Of a DNA stretch of 24,855 bases, positions 7,244-15,388 are shown in pieces. This DNA comes from Lachnoclostridium sp. (GTDB lineage Bacteria > Bacillota_A > Clostridia > Lachnospirales > Lachnospiraceae). The translations under genes and the position numbers were made by a program. The notes beneath the pieces were generated by a model. It did no database searches and was not told where the DNA came from. It saw only the letters and a list, made by a program, of their open reading frames with translations. How positions within the stretch are numbered: position 1 is the stretch's first letter; each line of letters begins with the position of its first letter. The stretch spans positions 1 through 24,855 of the forward strand of contig SVDR01000038.1 of the NCBI GenBank assembly GCA_015057755.1. The letters run 5' to 3'.

Positions 7244-7618
7244 TTATTTGATAGCGATTGCTTCCATCTCAAGTAATACACCCTTCGGAAGTTTTGCAAC
7301 TTCTACGCAGGAACGTGCCGGACACGGAGTCGGGAAGTGTTTTGCATAGATTGCGTTGATAGCTGCGAAGTCGTCCATGTTCTGGATGAATACACAAGTC
7401 TTAACAACTTTCTCCATGGATGTGCCAGCTGCTGCAAGAAGGTTTGTCATGTTCTGCATAACCTGCTCTGCCTGAGCCTCAACACCTTCCGGAACTTCGC
7501 CTGTAGCCGGGTTTACCGGGATCTGGCCAGAAGCGAATACGAAGCCGTTTGCTTCGATAGCCTGGGAATACGGGCCGATAGCTGCCGGTGCATTGTTTGT
7601 CTTGATTTCAATCTTCAT
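7244..7618 (-). CDS. ridA: RidA family enamine/imine deaminase
   Basis: The 124-aa protein matches the RidA (YjgF/YER057c/UK114) family along its length. RidA hydrolyses reactive 2-aminoacrylate and related enamines released by PLP enzymes such as threonine and serine dehydratases. Visible markers: APAAIGPYSQA near the N-terminus, SGQIPVNPATG, and the active-site arginine R102 in CPARSCVEV with E117. The start at 7618 (MKIEIKT) was chosen over an ATG 15 codons upstream because GGAGG lies eight bases before it and homologues begin here. It follows cvfB by 84 bp and ends at a clear terminator. A cre-like sequence occurs upstream at 7666-7679. Confidence 0.93.
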   Translation of the reverse strand: MKIEIKTNNAPAAIGPYSQAIEANGFVFASGQIPVNPATGEVPEGVEAQAEQVMQNMTNLLAAAGTSMEKVVKTCVFIQNMDDFAAINAIYAKHFPTPCPARSCVEVAKLPKGVLLEMEAIAIK

Positions 7619-7702
7619 TGTAGGTACCTCCAATAAGTTTTTTATTTTTTGTAACCGCTCCAAATTGGAAACGATTGCTATAAATTACCCCTGTTTTAAT
7701 GA

Positions 7703-8554
7703 TTAACACTCGATCGCACGGATATTTTTCTCCGTAATCTCAATCTTGCCCTCTTTTAACAGATGGCCAACTGCACGTTTAAATGCATTCTTACTGAGTT
7801 TGAACTCTCTCGCAATCACTTCCGGAGCTGCTTTGTCATTGAACGGAAGAACTCCGTCAAACTCCTGAATGACCTGCATCACGAGTTCTGCATCTGTAAA
7901 AATCTGGTTGTGCGCTTTGTCTCTTGCGCTTAAATCCATTTTACCATCTTCTCGCACTTTTGTCACGCGTGCATGTACTTCCTGACCAACTTTAAATCCA
8001 CCGAACAGCTCTCTTCTCGGGATTAGGCCCTGGAACTTCTCATCTACCGCTACAAATGCGCCGATCTCCGGATTGATCTGGAAAATAAATCCGTCGACTT
8101 CATCACCAGCATGGTACTGAGAATCTGTTCTGAGGAACTGGTATACTTTCATCGTCGCTGCAAGACGGTTGCTCTTATCGATATAAAGCGCAACCAGAAC
8201 GCGCTCGCCTTTTCTCACCTGATGTGTCTGCTCCTTGAACGGAAGCAGAAGATCCTTCTCCAGACCCATGTCCAGGAATGCACCGATCTTAGAAGTATCG
8301 CGCACCTCCAGGATCGCTGTCTCTCCCAGTGTCAGTTTCGGAACGCTGGTCGTTGCGATCATGCGGTCTTCTGAATCTTTATATAAGAAAACATCCAGCA
8401 GGCTGCCAATCTTTGTTCCCTCCGGAACCATCTTTTTCGGAAGCAGCACGCCTCTTTCCGGACTCTTCGGAGTCCAGCCTTCCTCTGCCAGATATACACC
8501 AAAATCTTTTTCTTTAATGACCTCTAAGGTCTGCATCTTTCCAAGCTCTAACAT
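7703..8554 (-). CDS. cvfB: CvfB-like S1 RNA-binding protein
   Basis: The 283-aa protein resembles CvfB (YitL): three S1-type OB-fold repeats in series (about residues 1-65, 70-135 and 145-210), then a winged-helix domain (about 225-283, with EVIAREFKLSKNAFKRAVGHLL). The third S1 region contains GAFVAVDEKFQGLIP, a typical S1 surface. In Staphylococcus, CvfB affects virulence factor expression through RNA binding; its role here is unknown. The start at 8554 (MLELGK) is preferred because GAGAGG precedes it and the longer open frame would overlap the thioesterase with non-homologous sequence. It sits 23 bp after the thioesterase, presumably in one operon. Confidence 0.88.
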   Translation of the reverse strand: MLELGKMQTLEVIKEKDFGVYLAEEGWTPKSPERGVLLPKKMVPEGTKIGSLLDVFLYKDSEDRMIATTSVPKLTLGETAILEVRDTSKIGAFLDMGLEKDLLLPFKEQTHQVRKGERVLVALYIDKSNRLAATMKVYQFLRTDSQYHAGDEVDGFIFQINPEIGAFVAVDEKFQGLIPRRELFGGFKVGQEVHARVTKVREDGKMDLSARDKAHNQIFTDAELVMQVIQEFDGVLPFNDKAAPEVIAREFKLSKNAFKRAVGHLLKEGKIEITEKNIRAIEC

Positions 8555-8577
8555 GTCTTTCGTCCTCTCTTTCTTTT

Positions 8578-9294
8578 CTATTGAGTGCAAACTTTCAACT
8601 CTATATTCGCATACACGCTTCCATCTTCCGCACGCAGGGAGACTACATATTTGGAATCGTCCACTGCAACATGAAGCACAAGCACATCTCCCAGCACCGC
8701 AGCCTTGCGATACTCTGCACGAATTCCGCAAATTTCCGTTCCTTTCGGAAGTACTTCTGAGGCGATCGCCACATACTGTACATTATTCACATGAAGATTC
8801 GTGTCCAGGTGCTGCTTCATCACCGGAAGCCTTCCAACTTCCTTCATCTCATCCGGAAGTGCAATCTTTCTCGGAAGATCTTCCATGTCCAGCCTCGGCT
8901 CCACCACCGGATACAAGCTTGTCTCTTCCGGTGTCAACCGAACCGGTCTGCCCGTCGTAATATCCGTCAGGAACCAACAGGAGTCTGCCTTCACAAGATA
9001 ATTACCCGCCTTATCCAGGATCGCAAAATTTCTCAATCCATAGATCCCCTTGAAATCATACGGCCAGGTGGCGATCGTAATCTCTTCCGTCACATCCGGT
9101 CTGCGAACCACCTCTACATTCCACGCGGACAGCAGCCAGGATTTCTTCGTCTCCTGTACGTGGGCAAATCCAAGACCTACATCCTCCGACTGGAAGATCG
9201 AACAGTCCTGCAAATAATTCATCAAACCTGTGATTGAAAGCTTTCTGTTTGTGTCAGTCTCACTGAAACGGACACGGCTGTTAAAACTATACAT
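8578..9294 (-). CDS. Acyl-ACP thioesterase (FatA/FatB-like)
   Basis: The 238-aa double-hotdog thioesterase releases fatty acids from acyl-ACP in the cytoplasm. The first hotdog (about 1-125) begins YSFNSRVRFSETD. The second (about 155-238) carries the D-x-N-x-H catalytic motif (D164, N166, H168 in DTNLHVNN) found in plant FatB and bacterial homologues. Length is normal for the bacterial branch. A GGAG site lies seven bases before the ATG. It lies 32 bp after the second BMP lipoprotein gene and 23 bp before cvfB. The chain-length preference cannot be read from the sequence. Confidence 0.9.
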   Translation of the reverse strand: MYSFNSRVRFSETDTNRKLSITGLMNYLQDCSIFQSEDVGLGFAHVQETKKSWLLSAWNVEVVRRPDVTEEITIATWPYDFKGIYGLRNFAILDKAGNYLVKADSCWFLTDITTGRPVRLTPEETSLYPVVEPRLDMEDLPRKIALPDEMKEVGRLPVMKQHLDTNLHVNNVQYVAIASEVLPKGTEICGIRAEYRKAAVLGDVLVLHVAVDDSKYVVSLRAEDGSVYANIELKVCTQ

Positions 9295-9326
9295 GTATTA
9301 CTCCTATCCATCATAACGGAATAATT

Positions 9327-10295
9327 TTAATATGCTTTATATGCTTTGTCAAGTGATTCCGAAGTCGCCCCGACTCCGGAAAATCCAACCATGCCATCCG
9401 ACTGCGTCAATGCCTGAATCGTTCCTCCATCGAAGTTTTCCTGCACACCATCCTCAATCATCCGCACTGCAATCCGGTCCGTATATTCCTCGACTGCACC
9501 TAATATCCATTCATTTTCTTCTATTTTACAGTCCTGCGTCATCCCGATCATATAGACGCCGGACTCTTCCAGCACCTCCACAATACCCGTACAGGAATCC
9601 GCCGCCACAAATGCAACCACATCCGCGCCCTGCTCTGCCAGTCTGAGGGCAGTTTCACGTGCCTTTTCCGGTTCATTCCATCCTCCGACGTATGCCTCCA
9701 GCACCTGAATTTCCGGATTTACAGTTTTTGCACCCTGCTCATAGGCTTCAAAAAACGTGTGAATGATCGGAATATTCATTCCTCCGATCCAGCCGATGAC
9801 TGCATCTTCCCCCACACTTGCGGCCGCCATACCGGCCTCAAAAAATGCATCCTCATATTCCAGATAATAACTCTGAACATTTGGTTCATTCACCTCTGCC
9901 TCTAATACAGAAAACCTGATTTCCGGATACTCCGGCGCATACTCTGCGATTGCATCCGCAATTTCCGGAGACGCTCCCACGATCAGATCGGCTCCATTCT
10001 CGCAGGCTGCCTTTACTGCCTCATTCCACTCTTTCTGGTTCTGACCGCGATGTACCTCCAACAAGGTCTCTGTTCCCTTCACAGCCTCCTTGGCCTCCTG
10101 TTCAAACAGCTCTACACTCTCTTTCTCCACATTCAAAATCACATGCACACGAAAGATATCTTCCTCCTGCGGCTCCGTCGGGATACTGGTCTCTGACGAT
10201 GAAGGTACTGCTGTCGTTTCTATCGGTTCCCTATTGCATCCGGCCAGTTCCAAACCGAACACCACAACCAATGCCATAATAAGTATCTTTTTCAT
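9327..10295 (-). CDS. BMP-family lipoprotein (second, divergent solute-binding protein)
   Basis: The 322-aa lipoprotein has a signal peptide with lipobox LAGC (C20) and a type-1 periplasmic-binding fold of the BMP/Med family (nucleoside-binding lipoproteins). Family landmarks: GADLIVGAS, YYLEYEDAFFEAGMAAAS, IGWIGGMNIPIIHTFFEAYEQGA, and AYVGGWNEPEKARE, which parallels KATVGSWTEPAKMKE in the other BMP protein of this window. It is clearly divergent from that paralogue and shorter (322 against 380 aa). The start at 10295 (MKKILIM) has GAGGAAG upstream; an earlier in-frame ATG has no signal peptide directly after it. It lies downstream of the nup permeases behind a terminator, so its level is probably set separately. 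Ligand unknown; a nucleoside is likely. Confidence 0.88.
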   Translation of the reverse strand: MKKILIMALVVVFGLELAGCNREPIETTAVPSSSETSIPTEPQEEDIFRVHVILNVEKESVELFEQEAKEAVKGTETLLEVHRGQNQKEWNEAVKAACENGADLIVGASPEIADAIAEYAPEYPEIRFSVLEAEVNEPNVQSYYLEYEDAFFEAGMAAASVGEDAVIGWIGGMNIPIIHTFFEAYEQGAKTVNPEIQVLEAYVGGWNEPEKARETALRLAEQGADVVAFVAADSCTGIVEVLEESGVYMIGMTQDCKIEENEWILGAVEEYTDRIAVRMIEDGVQENFDGGTIQALTQSDGMVGFSGVGATSESLDKAYKAY

Positions 10296-10337
10296 TGTCT
10301 CTTCCTCTTCTGATCTTATTTTCTCAGATAAATATAA

Positions 10338-10368
10338 AACCGAGGGAATTATCAAAACCCCCTCGGTT
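10338..10368 (-). terminator. Terminator of the nup operon
   Basis: AACCGAGGG and CCCTCGGTT (10360-10368 and 10338-10346) form a 9-bp GC-rich stem with a 13-nt loop, followed on the minus strand by TTATATTTAT. It lies 88 bp after the permease stop and just upstream of the second BMP gene. Confidence 0.75.
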
Positions 10369-10377
10369 ATTATATCA
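10369..10377 (-). promoter_or_regulatory. Extended -10 promoter for the second BMP gene
   Basis: The minus strand reads TGATATAAT, a TGn-TATAAT extended -10. It directly abuts the terminator hairpin, so a transcript starting near 10362 would lack part of the 5' arm of the hairpin and escape it. No good -35 is seen. Confidence 0.45.
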
Positions 10378-10456
10378 TATTGGATCAATGATTTTATACC
10401 ATTCTATCAATATATTTGCAGTTTCCGAATCCGCATAAATGTTGATCTCAGCAACA

Positions 10457-11383
10457 TTAGTTTCCTTTTGCAACTTTTCTTGCACGGCTTGTACGGATGA
10501 TACCAACTACGCATACAGCGATCATAGTTGCTGCGTACGGAATCATATCCAGGAACTCTGTCGGGAAGCTGGAACCACTCTTCAGAGTTGTAGCAAGGGC
10601 ATCTGTGAAACCGAAGAAGATACCGATGATACCTGTGAATATCGGATCACCGTTTGCGATGTTACTTGCGGAAAGACCGATGTAACCACGACCATTGATC
10701 ATGCCCTTCATGAAGAAGCTTACCCAGCCCATGGACATGAATGCACCTGCAAGACCACAGAGGATACCGGAAATCAGGAAAGAGATATATCCGATTCTCG
10801 GAACGCTGATACCTACGGAGGATGCTGCTGTCGGGTTCTCACCAACGGCTCTTAAACGAAGACCAAGTCTTGTTTTCTTCAGGAAGAACCAAACGGCCCA
10901 AATGCTGAAGAATGCAATGTAAGTTAAAAGGTTGTGTCCGGAAATCATATTACCGATTAACGGAATATCTTTAATTACCGGAATTGTGATAGACGGAATT
11001 GTGTATGCTTTGATCGCAGCGGAAGTTGTAGCTTTTTCGCCTGTTAACAGGAACATTGCGAATGTTGTACCACCCATTGCTGCAAGGTTTACAGCGATAC
11101 AGGTAAGATATAAGTCTGTCTTACCGGAAATGCTGGCAAATGCAATTACCGCACCAGTAATTACACCAAAAATAACTGCTGCAATTAAACCAATCCATAA
11201 GTTGCCTGTTACGCCGGCAAATGCAACACCTGCAAGGGCTGCAACCAGCATCATACCCTCTAAAGCCATGTTCATCATACCGGCTTTTTTACTGATAACA
11301 GCAGCCAGACCTGCATAGATCAGAGGGGTTGATAAACGTAATACTGAGAAACCGAAGTTTCCAATCCATTCCATTGTAAACAT
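10457..11383 (-). CDS. nupQ: Nucleoside ABC transporter permease (NupQ/YufQ-like)
   Basis: The 308-aa, very hydrophobic protein belongs to the branched-chain permease superfamily, subtype that partners BMP proteins. Landmarks: LRLSTPLIYAGLAAVISKKAGMMNMALEGMML at the N-terminus (the family's SxxAGxxNxALEG element) and RLRAVGENPTAASSVGI, the cytoplasmic coupling loop that contacts the ATPase, near 175-190. About eight to nine membrane helices are visible. It forms the membrane channel with the NupP-like protein. AGAGGAG precedes the ATG; 15 bp separate it from the previous gene. Confidence 0.92.
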   Translation of the reverse strand: MFTMEWIGNFGFSVLRLSTPLIYAGLAAVISKKAGMMNMALEGMMLVAALAGVAFAGVTGNLWIGLIAAVIFGVITGAVIAFASISGKTDLYLTCIAVNLAAMGGTTFAMFLLTGEKATTSAAIKAYTIPSITIPVIKDIPLIGNMISGHNLLTYIAFFSIWAVWFFLKKTRLGLRLRAVGENPTAASSVGISVPRIGYISFLISGILCGLAGAFMSMGWVSFFMKGMINGRGYIGLSASNIANGDPIFTGIIGIFFGFTDALATTLKSGSSFPTEFLDMIPYAATMIAVCVVGIIRTSRARKVAKGN

Positions 11384-11398
11384 ATAATCTCTCCTCTC

Positions 11399-12505
11399 TT
11401 ATGCTGTCTTCTGAGCTGCTGCTGCTTTTTCTTTTGCAGCCAGTTCTTCTGCCGCAGCCTTGTAGATGAGTTTCTTCTTGAAGCCACCCATGAACTCGTC
11501 AGCAGCAACCATCAGGATAACGATACCCTGAATTACTGTAATGAACTCGATCGGGATATCACCCTTGGAGTTAACTACGTCAGCACCGATACGAATGTAT
11601 GCGAGGAGAAGTGCAGCTACCGGAACAAGAGCCGGATTCTTTCTTGCAAGAACCGCTACTAACAGACCGTCGAAACCGTGCTGTGTGCTTGCTGTCCACA
11701 TGTAACGCTCGTAGTTACCAAGGATTTCACATGTACCGCCGATACCAGCAAGTGCGCCACCGATAACCTGAGCACCGATGATTGTGCCCATCATGTTCAT
11801 ACCGGAAGCTCTTGCGAACTGCGGGTTAGTACCAACCACACGCATCTTGTAACCAAATACCATTTTGTAGAACAGAATGGAAATAATCACAACTGCACCT
11901 AAAGCAATAAAGAAACCTGCATGTACTTTCATCTTGCCGAATATAGCCGGAAGTTTTACTGCCTCCGGGATCGGAAGAGAAGCAAGAGTACCGATTGTTG
12001 CGTCTCTCATCATATATTTTAAGATGTAGATCGCAAGGAATACTAATAAGCTGTTTAACATAAGGGAAGCTACTACGATGTTACCATTGAATTTTGCTTC
12101 CATTACAGCCGGAATAGCAGAAAGGAGAGCACCGATACCTGCGCCGATTGCAAACAGAACAAGGATTGCTACCGGACCCGGAAGGGAGTCACCAAGCTTA
12201 ATTGCTGCTAAAGAGATCATACAGCCGGAGAACATGAAGATACCTTCACCGGACATGTTGAACTTGTTTACCGCATACATAAAGCAGAAACAAAGGCCTG
12301 TAAATGTAAACGGAATTGCCAGGTTAATAATACTACCGATACGTCTTACAGAAGAGAACGGTCCCATGATGAACTGCTGGACAATATAAACCGGATCATC
12401 ACTGATTACGAACAGAGTGATCAGTGCAACTGCGTAAGCAATTGCTACCGCCGTAACGATACGAACCAATTCGACGGTAAATTCTACTTTACTGGTTTTA
12501 TTCAT
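11399..12505 (-). CDS. nupP: Nucleoside ABC transporter permease (NupP/YufP-like)
   Basis: The 368-aa permease is the second membrane subunit of the BMP-type importer. The coupling loop is YKMRVVGTNPQFARASGMN (about 225-243), and membrane helices occur throughout. N-terminal landmarks are LAIPFTFTGLCFCFMYAVNKFNMSGEGIFM. The C-terminus carries a short Ala/Lys/Glu-rich cytoplasmic tail (about 350-368), which may be lineage-specific. The ATG overlaps the ATPase stop (ATGA), so translation is coupled. With the ATPase and the other permease it forms the importer core. Confidence 0.92.
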   Translation of the reverse strand: MNKTSKVEFTVELVRIVTAVAIAYAVALITLFVISDDPVYIVQQFIMGPFSSVRRIGSIINLAIPFTFTGLCFCFMYAVNKFNMSGEGIFMFSGCMISLAAIKLGDSLPGPVAILVLFAIGAGIGALLSAIPAVMEAKFNGNIVVASLMLNSLLVFLAIYILKYMMRDATIGTLASLPIPEAVKLPAIFGKMKVHAGFFIALGAVVIISILFYKMVFGYKMRVVGTNPQFARASGMNMMGTIIGAQVIGGALAGIGGTCEILGNYERYMWTASTQHGFDGLLVAVLARKNPALVPVAALLLAYIRIGADVVNSKGDIPIEFITVIQGIVILMVAADEFMGGFKKKLIYKAAAEELAAKEKAAAAQKTA

Positions 12506-14052
12506 AACAGACCCTCCATTTCCTTTTCTGTCATTGTCTTCAGACCAAGCATGTACTCACCAAGCTCAGCCTCAGATACTTCGCTTGCTTTCTTGAACGC
12601 TGCAACGATCTTACCTTTACGCATTACGAAAAGTCTGTCGGAACATCCAAGAACCTCATTTAAGTCAGCGGAAATCAGGAGAGTTGCTGTACCCTCTTCT
12701 CTGGATTTTCTAATGATCGTCTTTCTGATCATCTCAGCAGCACCAACGTCGATACCACGTGTCGGCTGGTTTGCGATGATAAAGTTACCACCTGTTGTAA
12801 ACTCACGGGCAACTACTACCTTCTGGATATTACCGCCGGAAAGGTAGCGAACTGCCTGTTTCTTGTTATCACAAGCAATCTGGAATTCTTTAATATATTC
12901 ATCGGCTACGTCCTCAATATATTTCTTATTGATGAACATACCCTTCTTATAACCCGGTTTGAAATAACGGTCGGAGATAATATTGTCACAAATGGACATC
13001 TCACCTGCACAACCATGAATCATACGGTCTTCCGGAATAAGAGCCATACCCTGCTGACGGATCTCAAATACGGATTTGCCGTCAATGGACTGATCATTCA
13101 GTTCAACTGTACCGGAAGCAAACGTTTCCATACCAGAAAGTACATCAGAAAGTTCACTCTGTCCGTTACCCTCGACACCGGCAATACCGATAACTTCACC
13201 TTCGTGAATATCAAAGGAAATACCATCAAGTACTTTCTTACCTTCTGCATTTACTTTCACAAGATCTCTAACCTTTAAGATGGACTTACCGATTGTCGGA
13301 TCTTCTTTTTCAAACTGTAATACTACGTCACGGCCTACCATGAGACGGGAGATATCTGCCTCGCTCATATCAGCCAGATCATAGCTGCCTAAGCAGTAAC
13401 CACGACGAAGGATCGTGATTCTGGAACAAATTCTCTTAACCTCTTCAAGTTTATGAGAGATGAAGATGATGGAGTGACCGCTGTCACGAAGAAGAAGAAG
13501 CTGCTCGAAAAGCTCGTCTGTCTCCTGCGGAGTTAATACCGCTGTCGGCTCATCCATGATGATGATCTTAGCACCCTTAATGAGTACTTTCATGATCTCA
13601 ACTTTCTGTTTCTGACCAACAGAAAGGTCACACACTCTTGCGAGCGGATCTACGTTAAAGTTATATTTTTCAGAAACTTCTCTTGTCATTTCAACAGCTT
13701 TGTCGAAATCAAAGAGACCGTTCTTCATCGGCTCTACACCGAGAAGTACGTTTTCAGCAACTGTCAAAGACGGAACCTGCATGAAGTGCTGATGTACCAT
13801 ACCGATACCTTTGCCGATAGCATCCAGGGTATTTACGATATTGGCGTCCTGACCGTTTAATAAGATCTTACCAGTCTGCGGTTTTTCAAGACCGAAAAGA
13901 ACTTTCATAAGAGTTGTTTTTCCCGCTCCGTTCTCGCCTGCAAGGGCAAGGATCTCACCCTCATGAAGCCAGAATGTAACATTCTTGTTTGCGACAAAAC
14001 CATTATCATAGATCTTGGTAATGTCTTCCATTCTAAGAATTTCCTTGGCCAT
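12502..14052 (-). CDS. nupO: Nucleoside ABC transporter ATP-binding protein (NupO/YufO-like)
   Basis: The 516-aa protein carries two ABC domains in one chain, as in RbsA/YufO. Domain 1 (about 5-245) has Walker A GENGAGKTT, signature LSVGQKQ, and Walker B IIIMDEPTAVL. Domain 2 (about 258-505) has the family's altered Walker A (GVEGNGQSE, lysine replaced by glutamine), LSGGNIQK and ANQPTRGID. One site per dimer is expected to be weakly active; this is normal for the family, unlike the MalK-like gene at 5920-7029. It powers import with the two permeases. AGGAGG precedes the ATG. A 13-bp hairpin separates it from the binding-protein gene. Confidence 0.94.
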   Translation of the reverse strand: MAKEILRMEDITKIYDNGFVANKNVTFWLHEGEILALAGENGAGKTTLMKVLFGLEKPQTGKILLNGQDANIVNTLDAIGKGIGMVHQHFMQVPSLTVAENVLLGVEPMKNGLFDFDKAVEMTREVSEKYNFNVDPLARVCDLSVGQKQKVEIMKVLIKGAKIIIMDEPTAVLTPQETDELFEQLLLLRDSGHSIIFISHKLEEVKRICSRITILRRGYCLGSYDLADMSEADISRLMVGRDVVLQFEKEDPTIGKSILKVRDLVKVNAEGKKVLDGISFDIHEGEVIGIAGVEGNGQSELSDVLSGMETFASGTVELNDQSIDGKSVFEIRQQGMALIPEDRMIHGCAGEMSICDNIISDRYFKPGYKKGMFINKKYIEDVADEYIKEFQIACDNKKQAVRYLSGGNIQKVVVAREFTTGGNFIIANQPTRGIDVGAAEMIRKTIIRKSREEGTATLLISADLNEVLGCSDRLFVMRKGKIVAAFKKASEVSEAELGEYMLGLKTMTEKEMEGLL

Positions 14053-14077
14053 ACCTTTTCCTCCTACCTTATACGAT

Positions 14078-14109
14078 ATCAGCAGGATTTACTAAGAAAT
14101 CCTGCTGAT
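14078..14109 (-). repeat. Intercistronic hairpin between binding protein and ATPase genes
   Basis: ATCAGCAGGATTT and AAATCCTGCTGAT form a perfect 13-bp stem with a 6-nt loop, with no U-run after it. It sits 20 bp after the stop of the solute-binding lipoprotein gene. Such hairpins commonly protect the upstream message, so the binding protein is made in excess over the ATPase and permeases (inference). Confidence 0.75.
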
Positions 14110-14129
14110 TGTAAAAATCACTTACTCAA

Positions 14130-15272
14130 TTACGGAGCTACAGCATTCAGGAATGCCTCATACTCTGCTTCATCTTTGAAGTCGTAGTAAGATTTAACAT
14201 CTAACTCGCCTGCAAGGATCTTCTCGTTGGACTCAGCCATCTTATTTCTGATTTCCTCAGCAACGTTAGCCTGGAAGAACTCGTTATCTACATAACCAAC
14301 GGATTTCTCAGCTAAACCAAGAACTGTAGTCTTTTTCCAAACGTCCTCGCCTGCTTCGATCTTGCCGAAGAAGGAAACGAGAGAGTTACCAACTTCTTTA
14401 AGCATGGAAGTTACGATCTGGTCAGCAAGTTCCGGGTTCTGGGACTCTTTGTAGTATGCATACTGGTCAGAGTCAACACCGATAGCCCATGTACCGAGCT
14501 CTTTACATGCCTCGAAGAGACCTGCACCGGAAGCACCAGCTACCTGATAGAATACGTCAGCTTTCTGGTCTCTAGCCTGGGATAAGCAAAGCTCTTTCAT
14601 CTTAGCCGGCTCTGTCCAGGAACCTACAGTTGCCTTAACAACTTTGATGTCCGGATTGTAATCTGTTGCACCCTGTACGAAACCTGTTACGAAGTCTGCG
14701 ATAACCGGGTTGTCCATACCTACGTTAACAGCGATAACGCCGGACTCGGAAAGACCTGCAGCCATCTGACCTACCATGTAGGAACCTTCGTTCTGTGCGT
14801 AGAAGATGTAAGCCATGTTCTCCGGGATCTGGCTCTCATCAACCTTATCATCATAGATGATGAACTGGTGATCCGGATACTCAGCTGCTACGTTCTTGAT
14901 AGCATCTGCGAATGTGGAACCACCAACAACATAGTGGTAACCTTCGTCGATACAGTCAAGAATCATATCTTCCCACTTATCGGATTTGGAAGCATCACCA
15001 ACTTCGATTGTCTTAGCATCCCAACCCTGCTCTCTTAATACAGCCATACCAGACTCAGCGGAGTCAGAGAAAGACTTGTCACCTAAGTTACCTACTACGT
15101 GACAGATTGTCTTGTCGATTTCTGCACCTGCATTTGCTGCCGGAGCTTCTGTTGCCTTTGCTTCTTCTTTAGCTGCTGCTGTTGTTGCTGCAGTCTCGCC
15201 ACCGCCACATGCTGTGAGGGAAAGTGCCATAGCACCTGCAAGAGCTACACTTACTAATTTTTTAAGTTTCAT
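14130..15272 (-). CDS. nupN: BMP-family nucleoside-binding lipoprotein
   Basis: The 380-aa lipoprotein has a signal peptide with lipobox LTAC (C22), then a Gly/Ala/Thr/Glu-rich linker (about 23-52) and the BMP binding fold. Landmarks: HVVGNLGDKSFSDSAESGM near 59-77 (nucleoside-binding N-lobe, with the conserved D-x-S-F), NEGSYMVGQMAAGLS, and DVFYQVAGASGAGLFEA. It captures nucleosides outside the cell for the NupOPQ importer encoded immediately downstream. GGAGGAG precedes the ATG. The promoter overlaps the end of the MATE gene and carries a perfect 17-bp palindrome next to its -10. Confidence 0.92.
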   Translation of the reverse strand: MKLKKLVSVALAGAMALSLTACGGGETAATTAAAKEEAKATEAPAANAGAEIDKTICHVVGNLGDKSFSDSAESGMAVLREQGWDAKTIEVGDASKSDKWEDMILDCIDEGYHYVVGGSTFADAIKNVAAEYPDHQFIIYDDKVDESQIPENMAYIFYAQNEGSYMVGQMAAGLSESGVIAVNVGMDNPVIADFVTGFVQGATDYNPDIKVVKATVGSWTEPAKMKELCLSQARDQKADVFYQVAGASGAGLFEACKELGTWAIGVDSDQYAYYKESQNPELADQIVTSMLKEVGNSLVSFFGKIEAGEDVWKKTTVLGLAEKSVGYVDNEFFQANVAEEIRNKMAESNEKILAGELDVKSYYDFKDEAEYEAFLNAVAP

Positions 15273-15342
15273 GTTTCTCCTCCTTGAAATGTTTTATATG
15301 AAACTAATCCCTTGTCAGGGACCGCTTACGCGCATCTTTAAT

Positions 15343-15359
15343 ATGTTTTGCCAAAACAT
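15343..15359. promoter_or_regulatory. Perfect 17-bp palindrome at the nup promoter (candidate operator)
   Basis: ATGTTTTG-C-CAAAACAT is a perfect palindrome with 8-bp arms. It overlaps the -10 box (15358-15363) by two bases and covers the expected start site, the classic position for a repressor. No regulator gene adjoins it in the window. A 5-bp stem, TCCCT/AGGGA, lies further along the leader (15308-15321). Confidence 0.5.
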
Positions 15360-15388
15360 TATACCACATATTTCGCTTAATGTGTTAA
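15358..15388 (-). promoter_or_regulatory. Promoter of the nup transport operon
   Basis: The minus strand has TTAACA (15388-15383) and TATAAT (15363-15358) with a 19-nt spacer. The -35 lies in the last codons of the MATE gene. The -10 is perfect; the long spacer suggests regulation or modest basal strength. Confidence 0.55.

Noticed and set aside
7619..7663. Longer RidA start 15 codons upstream
   Set aside because: It would place the strong GGAGG inside the coding region and add residues absent from RidA homologues.
8235..8960. 241-aa open frame on the plus strand
   Set aside because: Antisense to cvfB and the thioesterase, both clear genes; composition is Ser/Pro-biased as expected of a shadow.
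12502..14052. Altered Walker A (GNGQS) in the second domain of the NupO-like ATPase considered as degeneration
   Set aside because: This substitution is usual in the second domain of the RbsA/YufO family, so it is not remarkable.
15273..15340. Leader of the nup operon considered as a purine riboswitch
   Set aside because: Only about 75 nt long, with a short TCCCT/AGGGA stem; none of the conserved purine-aptamer core is visible.
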